Of a DNA stretch of 64,000 nt, positions 12,502 through 22,574 are shown piece after piece. Within the stretch, counting starts at the first letter, position 1. Each line of letters begins with the position of its first letter. The notes under the pieces were generated by a model, which was not told where the DNA came from, ran no database searches, and saw only the letters and a list, made by a program, of their open reading frames with translations. This DNA comes from Benincasa hispida (lineage: Eukaryota > Streptophyta > Magnoliopsida > Cucurbitales > Cucurbitaceae), in contig NC_052358.1 in NCBI RefSeq assembly GCF_009727055.1, positions 44,658,043-44,722,042 on the forward strand, in the 5' to 3' direction. The position numbers were made by a program, and so were the translations under genes.

Positions 12502-13638
12502 TCATACTGAGTTGAAGTACATAGACTCCATCTCGAGATCCATGGCTTTGACCCTTTCATCTCTATCAACATCCTCCATTTCCTTCTTATAAGACAATGG
12601 ATCCCCAACCTCGCCATCGACTACCATAGCCAGGATTTTCGTTAAACCCATATAGTGAACAGATGGGTTCGCAATCCTCCCACTATATCGAGGTTCTCTC
12701 AACTCTTGAGGTAGATTTGACCTACTAGATAAACTTCCATCAACATCTCTTGTTGATGTAGCAGGCCCTTCAACAACTCTTGTTGAAGTTTCAGTAGTGT
12801 CTTTGGAAAGTTTACTCAATACTATTTTTCTTCTCGGACTGTGTTCCCTTATATGATCCTCCTCAAGGAAGGTAGCGTTTTTCGACAACACAAACACCTT
12901 GTTTTCCTTAGAATCATAAAAGTAACCCCTTCGTGTCCCTTTGGGGTAGCCTACAAATAGGCACAGCCTCAAACGTGGTTTCAATTTCTTAGGATTAGCC
13001 TCAAACACATGTGTTGGGCAACCCCAGATGTGAAAATGACGCAAACTAGCTTTACGCCCATTCCACAACTCCAAAGGTGTTCTGACAATACTCTTGGAAG
13101 GAACACAGTTGAGGATATAGGTTGCAGTCTCTACTGCAAAATCCCAAAACGAGTTCGGTAAGGAAGCATAACTCATCATCGACCGAACCATGTCTAACAG
13201 GGTTCTATTTCTCCTTCCCGATACACCATTCTGCTGAGAGTTGGGAACGATTCCATGTTCTATCAAATAGTTCTGGAACTCAGAATCCAAAAACTCTCCA
13301 CCCCAATCAGATCAAAGTATCTTAATCTGTTTATCTAATGCGTTTTCAACCTTAGATTTGAACTCTTTGAACTTTTCAAAGGATTCTGACTTATGTTGCA
13401 TCAAATAAACATACTCATACCTTGAGTAATCATCAGTAAAAGTGATGAAATACTCGTAACCTTCCTTGGCTCGCACATTCATCGGACCACAAAGGTCTGA
13501 ATATACTAACTCTAGAGACACTTTGGCTCGATAACCTTTTCCAGTAAAAGGTCTTTTAGTCATCTTGCCTTCAAGGCATGACTCGCACACAAGCAAAGAA
13601 TTTTCCTCTAACTCGTTTAGAAGTCCATTCTTCACCAA
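12502..13638 (-). pseudogene. Copia integrase, catalytic Glu replaced
   Basis: Two minus-strand frames, 13638-13312 and 13290-12502, form integrase. The first has a CESC zinc-finger remnant, the first catalytic Asp in LVYSDLCGPMN, and FTDDYSRY. The second has the block around the third catalytic residue, which reads QQNGVSGRRNRTLLDMVRSM: the position that is Glu in the family (NGVSERRNRTL) is Gly, coded by GGA at 13216-13218. Downstream are FWDFAVETATYILNCVPSKS, LELWNGRKASLRHFHIWGCP and LFVGYPKGTRRGYFYDSKEN, typical of Copia integrase C-termini. A stop or indel near 13300 splits the domain. Confidence 0.8.
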
Positions 13639-14140
13639 TCTCTCAATCCTATTGAGATTAATGTGTCCTAATTGTAGGTGTCAAAGTTGAACATTTTCTT
13701 TAGGAGAAAGTTTAAGTCGTTTATTTTGAGTTACGACAGATTTAAATATCTCTATGTTATGGAGGGAATTTTTTGCTAACGGTCTTAGCACATATAAATT
13801 ATTTTTAGAAATGCTGAACATATCTTAATATCATCTTTTAGAATAAACACTTTATTCATTGAAAAATTGAGGGTATATTTACATTCAAGCAAACACTTTA
13901 TAGAAATTAAGTTCCTCTTTAACTGGGGAACAACATATACATCATGTAAAATGATAAATCTATTATGTAAAGTTAACTGGAGACCTCCCACTGCCACAAC
14001 TGAGACGACGTGCCCGGTGCCTACTTGCATCGTCATCTCACCAGCCTCAAGCTGCCGCCAGGATCTAATCCCCTAAAAAGAAGAACAAATATGATTAGTG
14101 GCCCCAGAGTCTATAATCCAGGCAGAATCATCATTCTCAC
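13639..14140 (-). pseudogene. Copia protease and GAG-pre-integrase, disrupted
   Basis: On the minus strand the 14140-14105 stretch reads DDSAWIIDSGATNHICSSF, the aspartic protease active site (DSGA intact). A stop follows. The frame 14036-13785 gives MQVGTGHVVSVVAVGG, FIILHDVYVVPQLKRNLIS and FSMNKVFILKDDIKICSA, the remainder of protease and the start of the GAG-pre-integrase domain. Frames are broken by stops between 13640 and 13785. Confidence 0.78.
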
Positions 14141-15065
14141 TAAACAAGTTTCCGAAACTAGTAAATCACATTTACCTTGTCTGCCCTTGGCCTTAGCCTT
14201 CTCCTCTCCTTTAGCCAACTGGGCAGTTCCGCTTCCAGTGCCATCCTGGTTGCAATGAAAACATTTTCCTTTTTTCAACCGGCGCTGGTTCCCTACCCCG
14301 CTGTATAGCAGATTGTGGGTTACGCTGGTGTCTTCCCCTTCCTCTACTACCTTCTTCTTCTTCCATTTGTTAATGTTGGAAGAAGAAGGTGCAGACTTAG
14401 TTCTTGAGGTCGACCATCTTTTGTGAGAACTTTTTAGATGATGAAGTAACATTTGCCTCACTAACTGTCTTCTCCTTGCTTTTCAGCAAGGATTGGAACA
14501 TCTGCAACTCGTTGAGGAGAGTTGTAAGAGTGTAATCAACCTTGTTCAAAACAGCGTTGCTTATGAAGTGCATGAAGCTTTCTGACAACGTTTGCAGAAT
14601 AATGCTAACTTGGCAGCCCTCATCGACGTGGGCTCCGTTCATCTCCGCCACATTAAAGTGGACCATCATGTTCAGAACATGTTCTCAAATAGGATGTACC
14701 TTCCTTACATTTTGGAGTTGAAGATGCTTTTGAGAGCGTCATGCTTGAGTTTCCCGGATAGTTGTCCAAACATTCCCTTCAGGGATTCCATGATATCACA
14801 TGTAGTGACCATAGGATCATGCTTTTTGGCCAAGACATTGTTTATGCTGGCCAAGATGTACGCTCAGGCCTTCTCGTTCACCCGTGTCCATCGTTCTTTC
14901 GAACGCTTCAAGCAACAGTAGGAGCTGGAATAGGAGGATACTCCTCCGTAAAGACGAACCAAAGATCATCGATGATTAATATAGTAAGTATTGAGTTTTT
15001 TCAACTACATAATTGTCGCCAATTAGTTTATTGGTAGCTAATAAAGCTAATGTCGCGGTTGCCAT
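14141..15065 (-). pseudogene. Copia gag, disrupted
   Basis: The start codon is at 15063-15065 and opens MATATLALLATNKLIGDNYV, the usual gag N-terminus of this Copia lineage. An in-frame stop follows after about 29 codons and at least two frameshifts come later. Recognisable further parts are HFNVAEMNGAHVDEGCQVSI and LNKVDYTLTTLLNELQMF (14669-14397) and, near 14250-14270, the zinc-knuckle remnant KCFHCNQDG on the minus strand. The domain order and place, right before the protease, fit gag. Confidence 0.75.
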
Positions 15066-15179
15066 AATTTAAAGTTGCTGAAAAACATGAACAAACTTAA
15101 TTAGTCTAATTGCACTACCACTTTTAACACCAATTTTAGTTTTTTAGCAAAATAGTTTTATTGTACCCTGAGTGAAAAA

Positions 15180-16204
15180 CATCTATTCTACAATGATGCC
15201 CCAACAAGGCAGGACAAAAGTCACCGATGAGGTGATCAAATGCCCCTTCACTGGGATGAGACATTCTCAACCATTAGATAGAAACAACTCTTGTAACTGA
15301 CTCTAATAGTCAACATTTTTCGGTCCAGGATATGTTAATCTTTAACAATTTCGGTAAGTGTAACCCCTCATTTTAGGCTCTAAAGTCCCGTCCTAATGCA
15401 CCCACCCCTTTCGCTACTCATGAAAATCCTCATGTCCGATCTCCTTTACTACTATGAGTAAATCCTTTTGGGGCAAGACAAGGTGTGGCGCCACATTGTT
15501 CAAGTCCGGGAATTAGCTTTTAAGGGAGCAATTTATTTACTTACCCCTAAATTGGGGAAGGAGTGAATTTCGTCTTATGTAGTTGAGTTCCCAGCTCCCC
15601 AATTAGACGAATCCTCAAAGTGGTAGGTTTGAGTCAGCGATCTGGCCACTCACACCCATACAAATTAAATGACCGCCCTCATAGGAAGGAGTTCCCAACT
15701 CACTCAGGATTAAGGTCATGTTACCTATGGTCATCCTCGTGAAATAAAAGTCTCTGTCATGAACAACGTTATATAACGAGACTAAACATTTCGTGGTCTG
15801 GTCTTATACAAACTCTTTTGTATAGAGCATCCCCGATCGCATGTCAATACATGATGGTCAGGATCAGACCATTTGTAGCACTTTACAACACTTGTAACAT
15901 CTACAAAACGGGCCACATTCGTAGCACCAACAGGATAAGGTTTCCCTCCTTAATCCATATACTACAGACCATTTAGGTTATCACTTAAATCACGATCCAT
16001 TTGTATGTCATCACATACATGCTTAAGTTACAATGATAACTAGAGATCTTACTTTATTGGTTTGTGGTTAATGCAACTAAAAAATCTCATATTTTAAAGA
16101 CTGTAGTGAATAAAATATGTCATATTATTACATCAAAAATGTTTGTTCATACGCGTATTTACAAATTACTAAACCTTACGAGATTTAGGGCATCAACCCC
16201 AACA
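15180..16204 (-). repeat. 5' LTR of the Copia element, incomplete
   Basis: 16204 to about 15440 aligns with 10928 to about 10170, with the same terminal TGTTGGGG/TTGATGCCC start and the repeated blocks 'aatttcgtctt' and 'acgaaatgtttagtctc'. Below 15440 the two LTRs differ: the AT-rich 1.1 kb found at 9008-10170 is absent, and other sequence stands between here and gag. Expected priming sequence (tggtatcagagc) was not seen before gag. The 5' LTR has probably lost its 3' part. Confidence 0.5.
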
Positions 16205-16245
16205 CCGACTTGGCTCTGATACCAACTGTATCGGAGCCAACTTTC

Positions 16246-16257
16246 GCTCTGATACCA
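16246..16257 (-). promoter_or_regulatory. Gypsy primer-binding site (initiator Met tRNA type)
   Basis: On the minus strand TGGTATCAGAGC lies two bases after the TGTGACA end of the 5' LTR (16260-16748). This is the sequence complementary to the 3' end of plant initiator methionine tRNA used by many plant retrotransposons. A second copy of the same 12 bases is at 16213-16224, about 33 bp further in, suggesting a small local duplication. Confidence 0.8.
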
Positions 16258-16259
16258 AC

Positions 16260-16748
16260 TGTCACAATCACACTTTCAAAAGCTTCACTTAGAAATTGTG
16301 CAGCACTTGTTTTCGCTCACAAACAAGTCAGACAATCGAACACGAAACACCGATGGCATATCGGGTGCATCTCGCAATCTCCACCCTCGTTTTAGAGAAA
16401 ACAGTTTTAGAAAATGGGTTTGGAGAAAAAGGTTTTCGCAAACGTTTTGAATGAATGAATAGAGAAGAGAAAGATTGTAGTAGGCTAGAAAGCAATAAGT
16501 AACAAAAATGTCTTTATAACATACCACTCCGGGTATGGGGAAGTGATGGTTAGTCTTATCCCCATATAGTGCATTCTGAACTAAAGTACATCTGTCACCC
16601 TTGCATATAGAAATGGGCGAGTGTTCATACACTAAGAAAAATACATATAAAGTAAATTACCTAGAAAAAGAAAATACATAAGATGAAAGCATAGTAAAAT
16701 GAGGTGGAGGTGGACATGCAGCCATAAGCAACACGCCCTGGACAAGCA
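16260..16748 (-). repeat. 5' LTR of the Gypsy element
   Basis: 489 bp, TG...CA on the minus strand, aligning with 4372-4849. It differs by small indels and substitutions, so the insertion is not recent. The primer-binding site follows its inner end. Confidence 0.75.
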
Positions 16749-17430
16749 TGACCATGACATATAACGCCCATTCATCGCCCACTTTGTGCACGTCAGCGCT
16801 CGTTAGCATCACCTACGCGCCTCCATATGCCTAAGACACGCCTGTGGGCGTGATTTGCTGTCCATCCCTATGCCAGACACACTCATGTGTGTGGTTTGCC
16901 GCCTATCCTATGCCCAATCATGCACCAACCATTATTTTTTAAGCCCATTGACCCTAATTTGAGTCATTTGATGTTTGTAAGTGATTTTTAAAGATATTTG
17001 TATGTTTTTGGAATATTTTGGCCTTAAAATGCATAAATTTGGGTCTTAAGCTAATTTTAGGATATTTTAAATAATTTAGGGTTAAAGGAGCTAAAACCCT
17101 AAAATAAGGATAATTTGGAGTTAAATGGGTTCAAGAATATTTTAGTTGAAATTATTAAACTCAAAGGTGAGCTAGATAATTAATCAAGGGTTGTTAATGT
17201 ATTTACAGGCTAAACAAAGGTTGGAAGAGCTTATAATCCTTTGGGAGCTAATCGCTAACAGCAACTGACAAATAATTTAATATGTTTTACTCAAATATTT
17301 TTATTGAATGATTCTATCGAAATTAGTTAACTCTTTTACAAAGATGATTTATAAGTTACATGATCTATGTTTTCAAGTAAGCTAAAGCATGAGTTCTCTC
17401 TGATAAGTTAGATGTTTACATGATTTTTAA

Positions 17431-17617
17431 GGGTCCGTTTGGATTGAATTAAGAATTTTTTTTTTTAAAAAAAATCATTTTTATTTAAACACTTAAGATA
17501 AAATTTGATTAAAATTTACTTAAAAAGTTATTTTAAATGGTTGCCAAATACTCCAATTTCCTCCAAAATGACGTATTTTTTAAATTAAACATCTAAAAAT
17601 GTATTTCAAACACACCT
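17431..17617. mobile_element. Tourist-like MITE
   Basis: 187 bp. The left end GGGTCCGTTTGGATTG and the right end (reverse complement AGGTGTGTTTGAAA) form imperfect terminal inverted repeats of the GGNNNTGTTTGG type. TAA on both sides (17428-17430 and 17618-17620) fits the 3-bp target duplication of PIF/Harbinger elements. The internal part is AT-rich with no coding capacity. Confidence 0.5.
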
Positions 17618-18666
17618 TAAGTATGTTTGAAACATGGATTTCTCCGATATGAGCTATATGCCTAAATGTTTCAAATTATGTAAAGTATGCTTTTCTTTTA
17701 TAAATCCCAATGTGATATCTTTTATATGATATATTTCAAAGCATGTTTTTGGTAGGCATTCCTAATGTATTATTCAAAGTATCATGTTATGTTTACCATT
17801 TCCAATGCTAAGTATTTATGGAATGCCCAATGATTTTATGTTCAAAGTATAATTTATAAATGAATGCTTTAAGTTAATTCCCGATACTCACGAAGATGAA
17901 GGTATCCAGGACCCTTATACTAAAGAGATGAAGGTATCCAGAGAATTCATTATCTATATGTATATGATGGTCTTTGGGGCCCACTTGAGCACACATATAG
18001 GCTTTTGGGGGCATTTCTACATGCACATATGAAAGTTATCGACGCTGATTATCTTGAGATCACTTTACATCAGCTAAGTTTATCGACATTGAGTGTATCG
18101 AGCTTGCTCTACCTCAATTAAGGTGAAAAGGGTACAAGTTATGCAATAATATTCGATGAGATTTACAGAAACCATGCTATGATTTCATGGTTTTCTATGT
18201 TATATTTTAATGTTGCAAGCACTTACAAAGCATCTTTAAAACCCTGAAGCAATGAAAATATTCTGATTTATCACAGTTCTCTTTAATTATAACCAGTTTA
18301 TGTTAATTCATGAATAAACAGTCATTCACTAGGCTTCCCAGGTCACTTTTTCAAAATGTTTTCCCTCCCTAGGTAGCAATCGAGATCCTGGTGCCTAGCT
18401 TACAACTGCTAGTCTGACACACAACTACGAGAAGATTTAGATAGACCAAGAAGTCCTTAGGTCTATACTAAGTTTGAAATATTTTGTAATCATGTACATT
18501 AAGCAGGAAAAAGGGTAGAGACCTAAGTCTGTAAATATGTTTGTGAGTTTGCTGAGTATGAGCTCTGGTCTGCAAATAATTATCTGAAGTTTATCATGGG
18601 ACAACCTAGCTATATTATTATTTGAAGTTCATGTTACCTCTAAAGTCTATGCTTGAGATCTCTAGA

Positions 18667-18683
18667 TACACACACACACACAC
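18667..18683. repeat. (AC)n microsatellite
   Basis: About eight AC units inside the LTR-like segment. Confidence 0.8.
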
Positions 18684-18834
18684 TTTTTTATCAGGTTATG
18701 CAAAGGCGAGGAGACATGTTACAAGTATTAGATGAGCAGTAGATGTCATAAGAGAGTTGGCATCTGCTGTTTTCACATCTCTTTCTAGGTTAAGATAGTA
18801 GTCTGGGAGGGGGTGTGACAAGAGAGCATGAGAG

Positions 18835-19170
18835 GATACGAACTATAAATTCACAGCCGACCTGTCCCAATCTTCCAAAACTGCATGTCCCCAAGATATC
18901 GGACTGTATGAGTAACTGTTTTTTTTTATTCTTTCACATCTACAACACGTATTATATTCTCGTGGCAAATATCACCAAGTTGGACACTAGCTAGAGATGC
19001 ACTTCTTAGAGCAGCTAGGCAGTCTCTGTAACAACAGTTCGCCTCTTTAGAAGAGAATGGGCCATCTTGAGCAACTATCCATGAAAGCTACTTTCCAATT
19101 GATGATGTCAAAAGCATCAGCGTCCCACACTAGGGATGATCACATTGTCCCCTGGGGTCTCCCTCTCACA
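18835..19170 (-). pseudogene. Fragment of an unidentified host-like gene
   Basis: On the minus strand an open stretch reads KVAFMDSCSRWPILxSKEAN, then CCYRDCLAALRSASLASVQL and GDICHENIIRVVDVKE (about 19090-18945), interrupted by a stop or a one-base shift after SRWP. A run of T's on the + strand (about 18920-18928) then leads to YSYSPISWGHAVLEDWDRSA followed by a stop at 18847. GDICHENIIRVV looks like a real protein, perhaps of a kinase-like or other host family, but I cannot name it. It lies between LTR-like DNA and the tandem array and has no start, so it is likely a captured or degraded gene piece. Confidence 0.35.
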
Positions 19171-19587
19171 GGAACCATTATGTATGATTCGACCAGAGGC
19201 AATTATTTTAGATAAATATCTACTTAATATGCCTGAACTATACTAAAATTAATTTAAAATCCAAATTTATTCCATTTAAGGCTAAAATATAATTAAAATA
19301 CCTCCTTAGCTCTAAATTTCACTCACCAACTCAAATGGATGCCAAACTAGGCGTTGGACACTTTTGATGGGCAACAAAATGGTTGTGGGTGTGCGGTAGA
19401 GGGTGTTGGGCATGCAGGACACGGTTGTTGGGCATGAGCATATGCACAACCGTTGGTTGGTGGGCTGCTAGCGCGAGCAGACATAGGGCAAGGGCGCTGA
19501 GGGTTAGACACGTGTGCGGACGCAGGGCGTGCATCAGATGAGAGCGCACGGTGACTGGCTGTTGTGCGCACAAGCGTGAAGATGTTT

Positions 19588-21050
19588 GGAGTATGAAACG
19601 AGCTATGTTCCCAAAGTCCTCCAAAGAAAGGCATTTTTTTCAGGGTTATGACGTACTGGGTCCATTTCGGGCCATTTCCCCGACAGAAAGTTCGTACACA
19701 AAAATTGGTGTCAAAGGCAGGTCGAGCGAGCCCAGAAGTCATTTGGAGCACGAAATGAACTTTGTTCCCAAAATCCTCTAGGGCAAGGCGTTTTGTCAAG
19801 GTTCTGACACACTGGGTCTGTTTCGGGTCATTTGCCCGATAGAAAGTTCGCGCACAAAAAATGATGTCACAGGCAGCCCAGGAAAATTAGCTCCATTCCC
19901 AAAATCATCTAAGGCAAGGCATTTTGTTAAGGTTCTGATGCACTGGATCTGTTTTGGGCCATTTCCTCGATAGAAAGTTCGCGCATGAAAATTGGCATCA
20001 AGAGCAGGTTGACTGGGCCCAAAATCTGTTTAGGGCACGAGATGAGCTTCGTCTCCAAAATCCTTCAAGACAAGGTATTTTGTCAAGGTTCTAACGCACT
20101 AGGTTCATTTCGGGCCATTTTCCTAAAGGAAAGTTCGCTCATGAAAATTGATGTCAGGGGTAGCTCGAGCATGGCCAGAAGCCGTTTAAGGCACGAAATG
20201 AGCTCCGTTCCCAAATTCATCTGGGGCAAGGTGTTTTGTCAAGGTTCTGATGCGCTGTGTCTATTTCTGGTCATTTACTCGACGGAAAGTTCACACACGA
20301 AAATTGGCATCAGGGACAGCTTGGGCGGGCCTAAAATCCGCTTGGGGTACGAAATGAGCTCCGTTCCTAAAATCCTCATGGGCAAGGAGTTTTGTCAAGG
20401 TTCTAACGCTTTGAGTTTGTTTCAAGCCATTTGTTCGATGGAAAGTTTGGGCACAAAAATTGGCGGCAAGGGTAGCCTTAGTGGGCCCAAAAGTCGTTTG
20501 GAGTACGAAATGAGCTTTGTTCCTAGAATTCTCCGAGGCAAGGTTTTTCTCAAGTTCTGATACACTAGGTTCGTTTCGGGCCATTTTCTCGACGGAAAGT
20601 TTGTGCACGAAAATTGGCATCAGAGGCAACCCGGGCAGGCCATAAGTTGTTTGAGGCGCAAAATGGGCTCTGTTCCCAAAATCCTCAAGGGCAAGACGCT
20701 TTGTCAAAGTTTTAATACACTGGGTCCATTTCGAGTCATTTGTCCGACAAAAAGTTCACGCAGAAAATTGGCATTGGGGTAGCTCGAGCTGGCCCAGAAG
20801 TCGTTATGAGCACGAAATGAACTTTGTTCCCAAAATCCTCCGAGGCAAGGAATTTTTTCAAGGTTCTGATGTACCTGGTTCGTTTCAGTCTATTTTTTCG
20901 ACGAAAAGTTTTGTGCACAAAAATTGGCGTCAAAGGTAGCTTGCGGAGGCCCAGAAACCGTTTGGGTCATGAAATGAGCTCCGTTCCCAAAATCCTTCGG
21001 GGCAAGATGTTTTATCAAGGTTCTGATGCACTATGTCCATTTCGGGCCTA
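19588..21050. repeat. Tandem array, period about 155 bp, about ten units
   Basis: The motif GAAAGTT (or a close variant) recurs at about 19686, 19842, 19973, 20129, 20285, 20441, 20595, 20750 and 20904, spacings of 156, 131, 156, 156, 156, 154, 155 and 154. Each unit holds the same order of blocks: 'aaggttctgatgcactgggtc', 'tttcgggccatttcc', 'cgaaagttcgcgcac', 'aaaattggcatcag', 'gggcccagaagtcg', 'gagctccgttcccaaaatcc'. Units differ by roughly 10-20 percent. The array stops at about 21050 in the middle of a unit, where the solo LTR begins. Period 156 is divisible by three, so some units stay in frame and give long frames on both strands; these are by-products of the repeat, not genes. Confidence 0.85.
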
Positions 21051-22571
21051 TTAATTTTGTCCTATAATTTTTAATATGAACCCAATCCATATTTTTTAAT
21101 ATTTTAATCTTATTTAAACATATAATTCTCTTATATTATATAGTTTATATTTGATTTTCATTCAAAAGTTAACCTTATAATATAATGTATCTATATACAT
21201 TATGTTGATTGTATCATATACAATTAAATTAATTCTCAAATAATTTAAACTATTTAAATTCTTCAAAAAATATGGCTTCGTTTGGTAACCATTTGGTTTT
21301 TTTTTTTTTTTTTTTTAAAAAAAAAGTTAAACATATTTCATCCACATTTCTTACAATGATTTTCATCTTTCTTAAACACAATGGTTGAATTCTTAGCCAA
21401 ATTTCAAATTCCAAAAACAACTTTTTTAGGTTCTAAAAAATTGGCTTGGTTTTTAAACTATTGGTGAAAAGTAGATAACAAATAAAGAAATTTGGATGTG
21501 AAAGTAGTGTCAATAGGCTTAATTTTCAAAAACAAAATGGTTACCAAACGGGGCCTACTTAATCCATGTTTTATCCTTAGTGAGCTAGCGAGTGAACCTA
21601 ATGGACCTACATATTAGAAGCTCAGATGTAATTAAATTAATCAACATTCGTTAACTGTGGGTCAATCCACTAAAAACCCATAGCTACACTCTTCGATTGT
21701 TGATATATTTTTGTGCATACAGATATAATCGTTACTAGTAAGTCGATCTTTCACAAGTCGTTCATAATAACAGTTGCGTCAAATTACTATTTTATCCCTG
21801 TAATTACCTCTTGTTCTTTAAGTCCCACTAATCCTCTAATGAACAACCTGTTTATGGTTCAACCATAAAAAAAATTCCTCTCAGGCCAATGAGAGGGAGG
21901 GCTTCAATCCCCATTGTTCAAGACCCAAAGTCTGCACTTAAGAGAACAACTCATCTACTTTCCTTAAAGGCGGAAATGAGTGAATTTCATCTTGTGTAAC
22001 TATGTTGTCAGCTCCTCACTTGGACCTGTCCTCAAAATGACAGGCTTATTGAGTTGATAACTCAGGTCACACTCACCCATACAAATCAAAGGACAATCAC
22101 TCGTTAACAGAAGTCCATAACTCACTCAGGATTGAGATTAAGTTATATACTGTCATCTTATGAAATGTTAATTTTTTTTAACTAAATGTATTATAAAAAA
22201 AAAAAGATTAACTATTTCAAGATCCGATCTTATACAAACTCTTTATATAGAATATCCCCACTTGAAGTCTCTACATAAAAGAATTGGATCAATTCGTTTG
22301 TAACACTGACAACAAGTGTAACACTTACAAAATGGGTCATATCTAGAAGTTACCAGGATAAGATACCCAACTTTATCTATATATTAAACATGATCCACCT
22401 TGTATGTCTACACACACTATTCAAGTTTACATTAATAATCATGGATCTTAGTTTATTGGATTGAATTATACATAACTAAATGTCAAATAAAATAACATCT
22501 TATTTTATTAAATAAATAACTTTTCTTTTTATAATTTACGATCTACAAGATTTAGGATACAAATTCCAATA
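21051..22571 (-). repeat. Solo LTR related to the Copia LTR, with a nested MITE
   Basis: On the minus strand it opens TATTGGAATTTGTATCC/TAAATCTTG, close to the start of the Copia LTR (TGTTGGGTTGATGCCCTAAATCTTG). It shares with 9880-10960 the blocks around 'caaactcttt...tatagaat', 'gaacaacatcatctac'-like words, 'cgttaactg' and 'aatgaacaa' near 21840. No polypurine tract stands outside it and no internal domain follows, so this is a solo LTR. It interrupts the tandem array at about 21050. The MITE at 21274-21555 lies inside. Confidence 0.55.
21274..21555. mobile_element. MITE with long inverted ends inside the solo LTR
   Basis: The left end GGCTTCGTTTGGTAACCATT matches the reverse complement of the right end GGTTACCAAACGGGGCC over about 28 bp. 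Length about 280 bp, internal part AT-rich with a 'caaattccaaaaacaac' block. A similar element is at 48100-48394. The flanks are TAT and TAC, so a 3-bp target duplication is only approximate. The family is Tourist-like. Confidence 0.6.
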
Positions 22572-22574
22572 GTT

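Larger units (their letters stand above)
9008..16204 (-). mobile_element. Ty1/Copia element, minus strand, inside the Gypsy leader
   Basis: Order on the minus strand: 5' LTR (16204 to about 15180), leader, gag (from ATG at 15065), protease, integrase, reverse transcriptase, RNase H (to about 11000), polypurine tract (AAGTGGGAGAT next to 10928), 3' LTR (10928-9008). The gag-protease-integrase-RT-RH order is the Copia order. The flanks, gtcgg and atggg on the minus strand, agree at three of five bases and may be a degraded target duplication. Removing the element would join the Gypsy leader ('caagtcgg' to 'gtttgaaacg') upstream of its gag. All coding parts carry frameshifts or stops. Confidence 0.72.
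4372..16748 (-). mobile_element. Ty3/Gypsy element, minus strand, nested and decayed
   Basis: Read on the minus strand the order is 5' LTR (16748-16260), primer-binding site, leader interrupted by a Copia element (16204-9008), gag (8921-7761), protease (about 7760-7096), an LTR-like insert (7095-5477), the integrase C-terminus (5476-4965), a purine-rich polypurine tract (AGTGGGGGCGA, about 4852-4862) and 3' LTR (4849-4372). Reverse transcriptase, RNase H and most of integrase are missing. The Copia body accounts for about 7.2 kb of the span. The two LTRs align end to end and both have TG...CA termini. The outer 5-bp flanks do not match, so a clean target duplication is not visible. The element cannot be autonomous. 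Confidence 0.72.
16749..18820 (+). repeat. LTR-like segment ending gggggtgtgaca
   Basis: About 2 kb of non-coding sequence ending at GGGAGGGGGTGTGACA (18805-18820), the same end as the solo LTR at 28512-30834. Both have a 'ttttccctccctaggtagcaatcgag' / 'cttttcccaggtagtggttatc'-type block about 430 bp before the end and a 'ctaggttaagatagtagtctgg' / 'agattaagaaggataatctagg' block at the end. These are ends of related Gypsy-type LTRs on the + strand. The start is not defined; the segment may be the second half of an LTR interrupted by the Gypsy at 4372-16748. It carries a MITE and an AC microsatellite. Confidence 0.45.

Noticed and set aside
4372..16748. Target-site duplication of the Gypsy element.
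   Set aside because: The flanking bases cacaa and tgacc do not match, so I do not claim one.
19331..19624. Minus-strand frame of 97 residues rich in His and Ala.
   Set aside because: GC-rich sequence bordering the tandem array, no domain.
19347..20933. Long open frames on both strands across the tandem array (for example 191 residues at 19985-20560 and 150 residues at 19347-19799).
   Set aside because: They follow the 155-156 bp period, read the same phrase repeatedly on either strand, and have no domain. They are products of the array.
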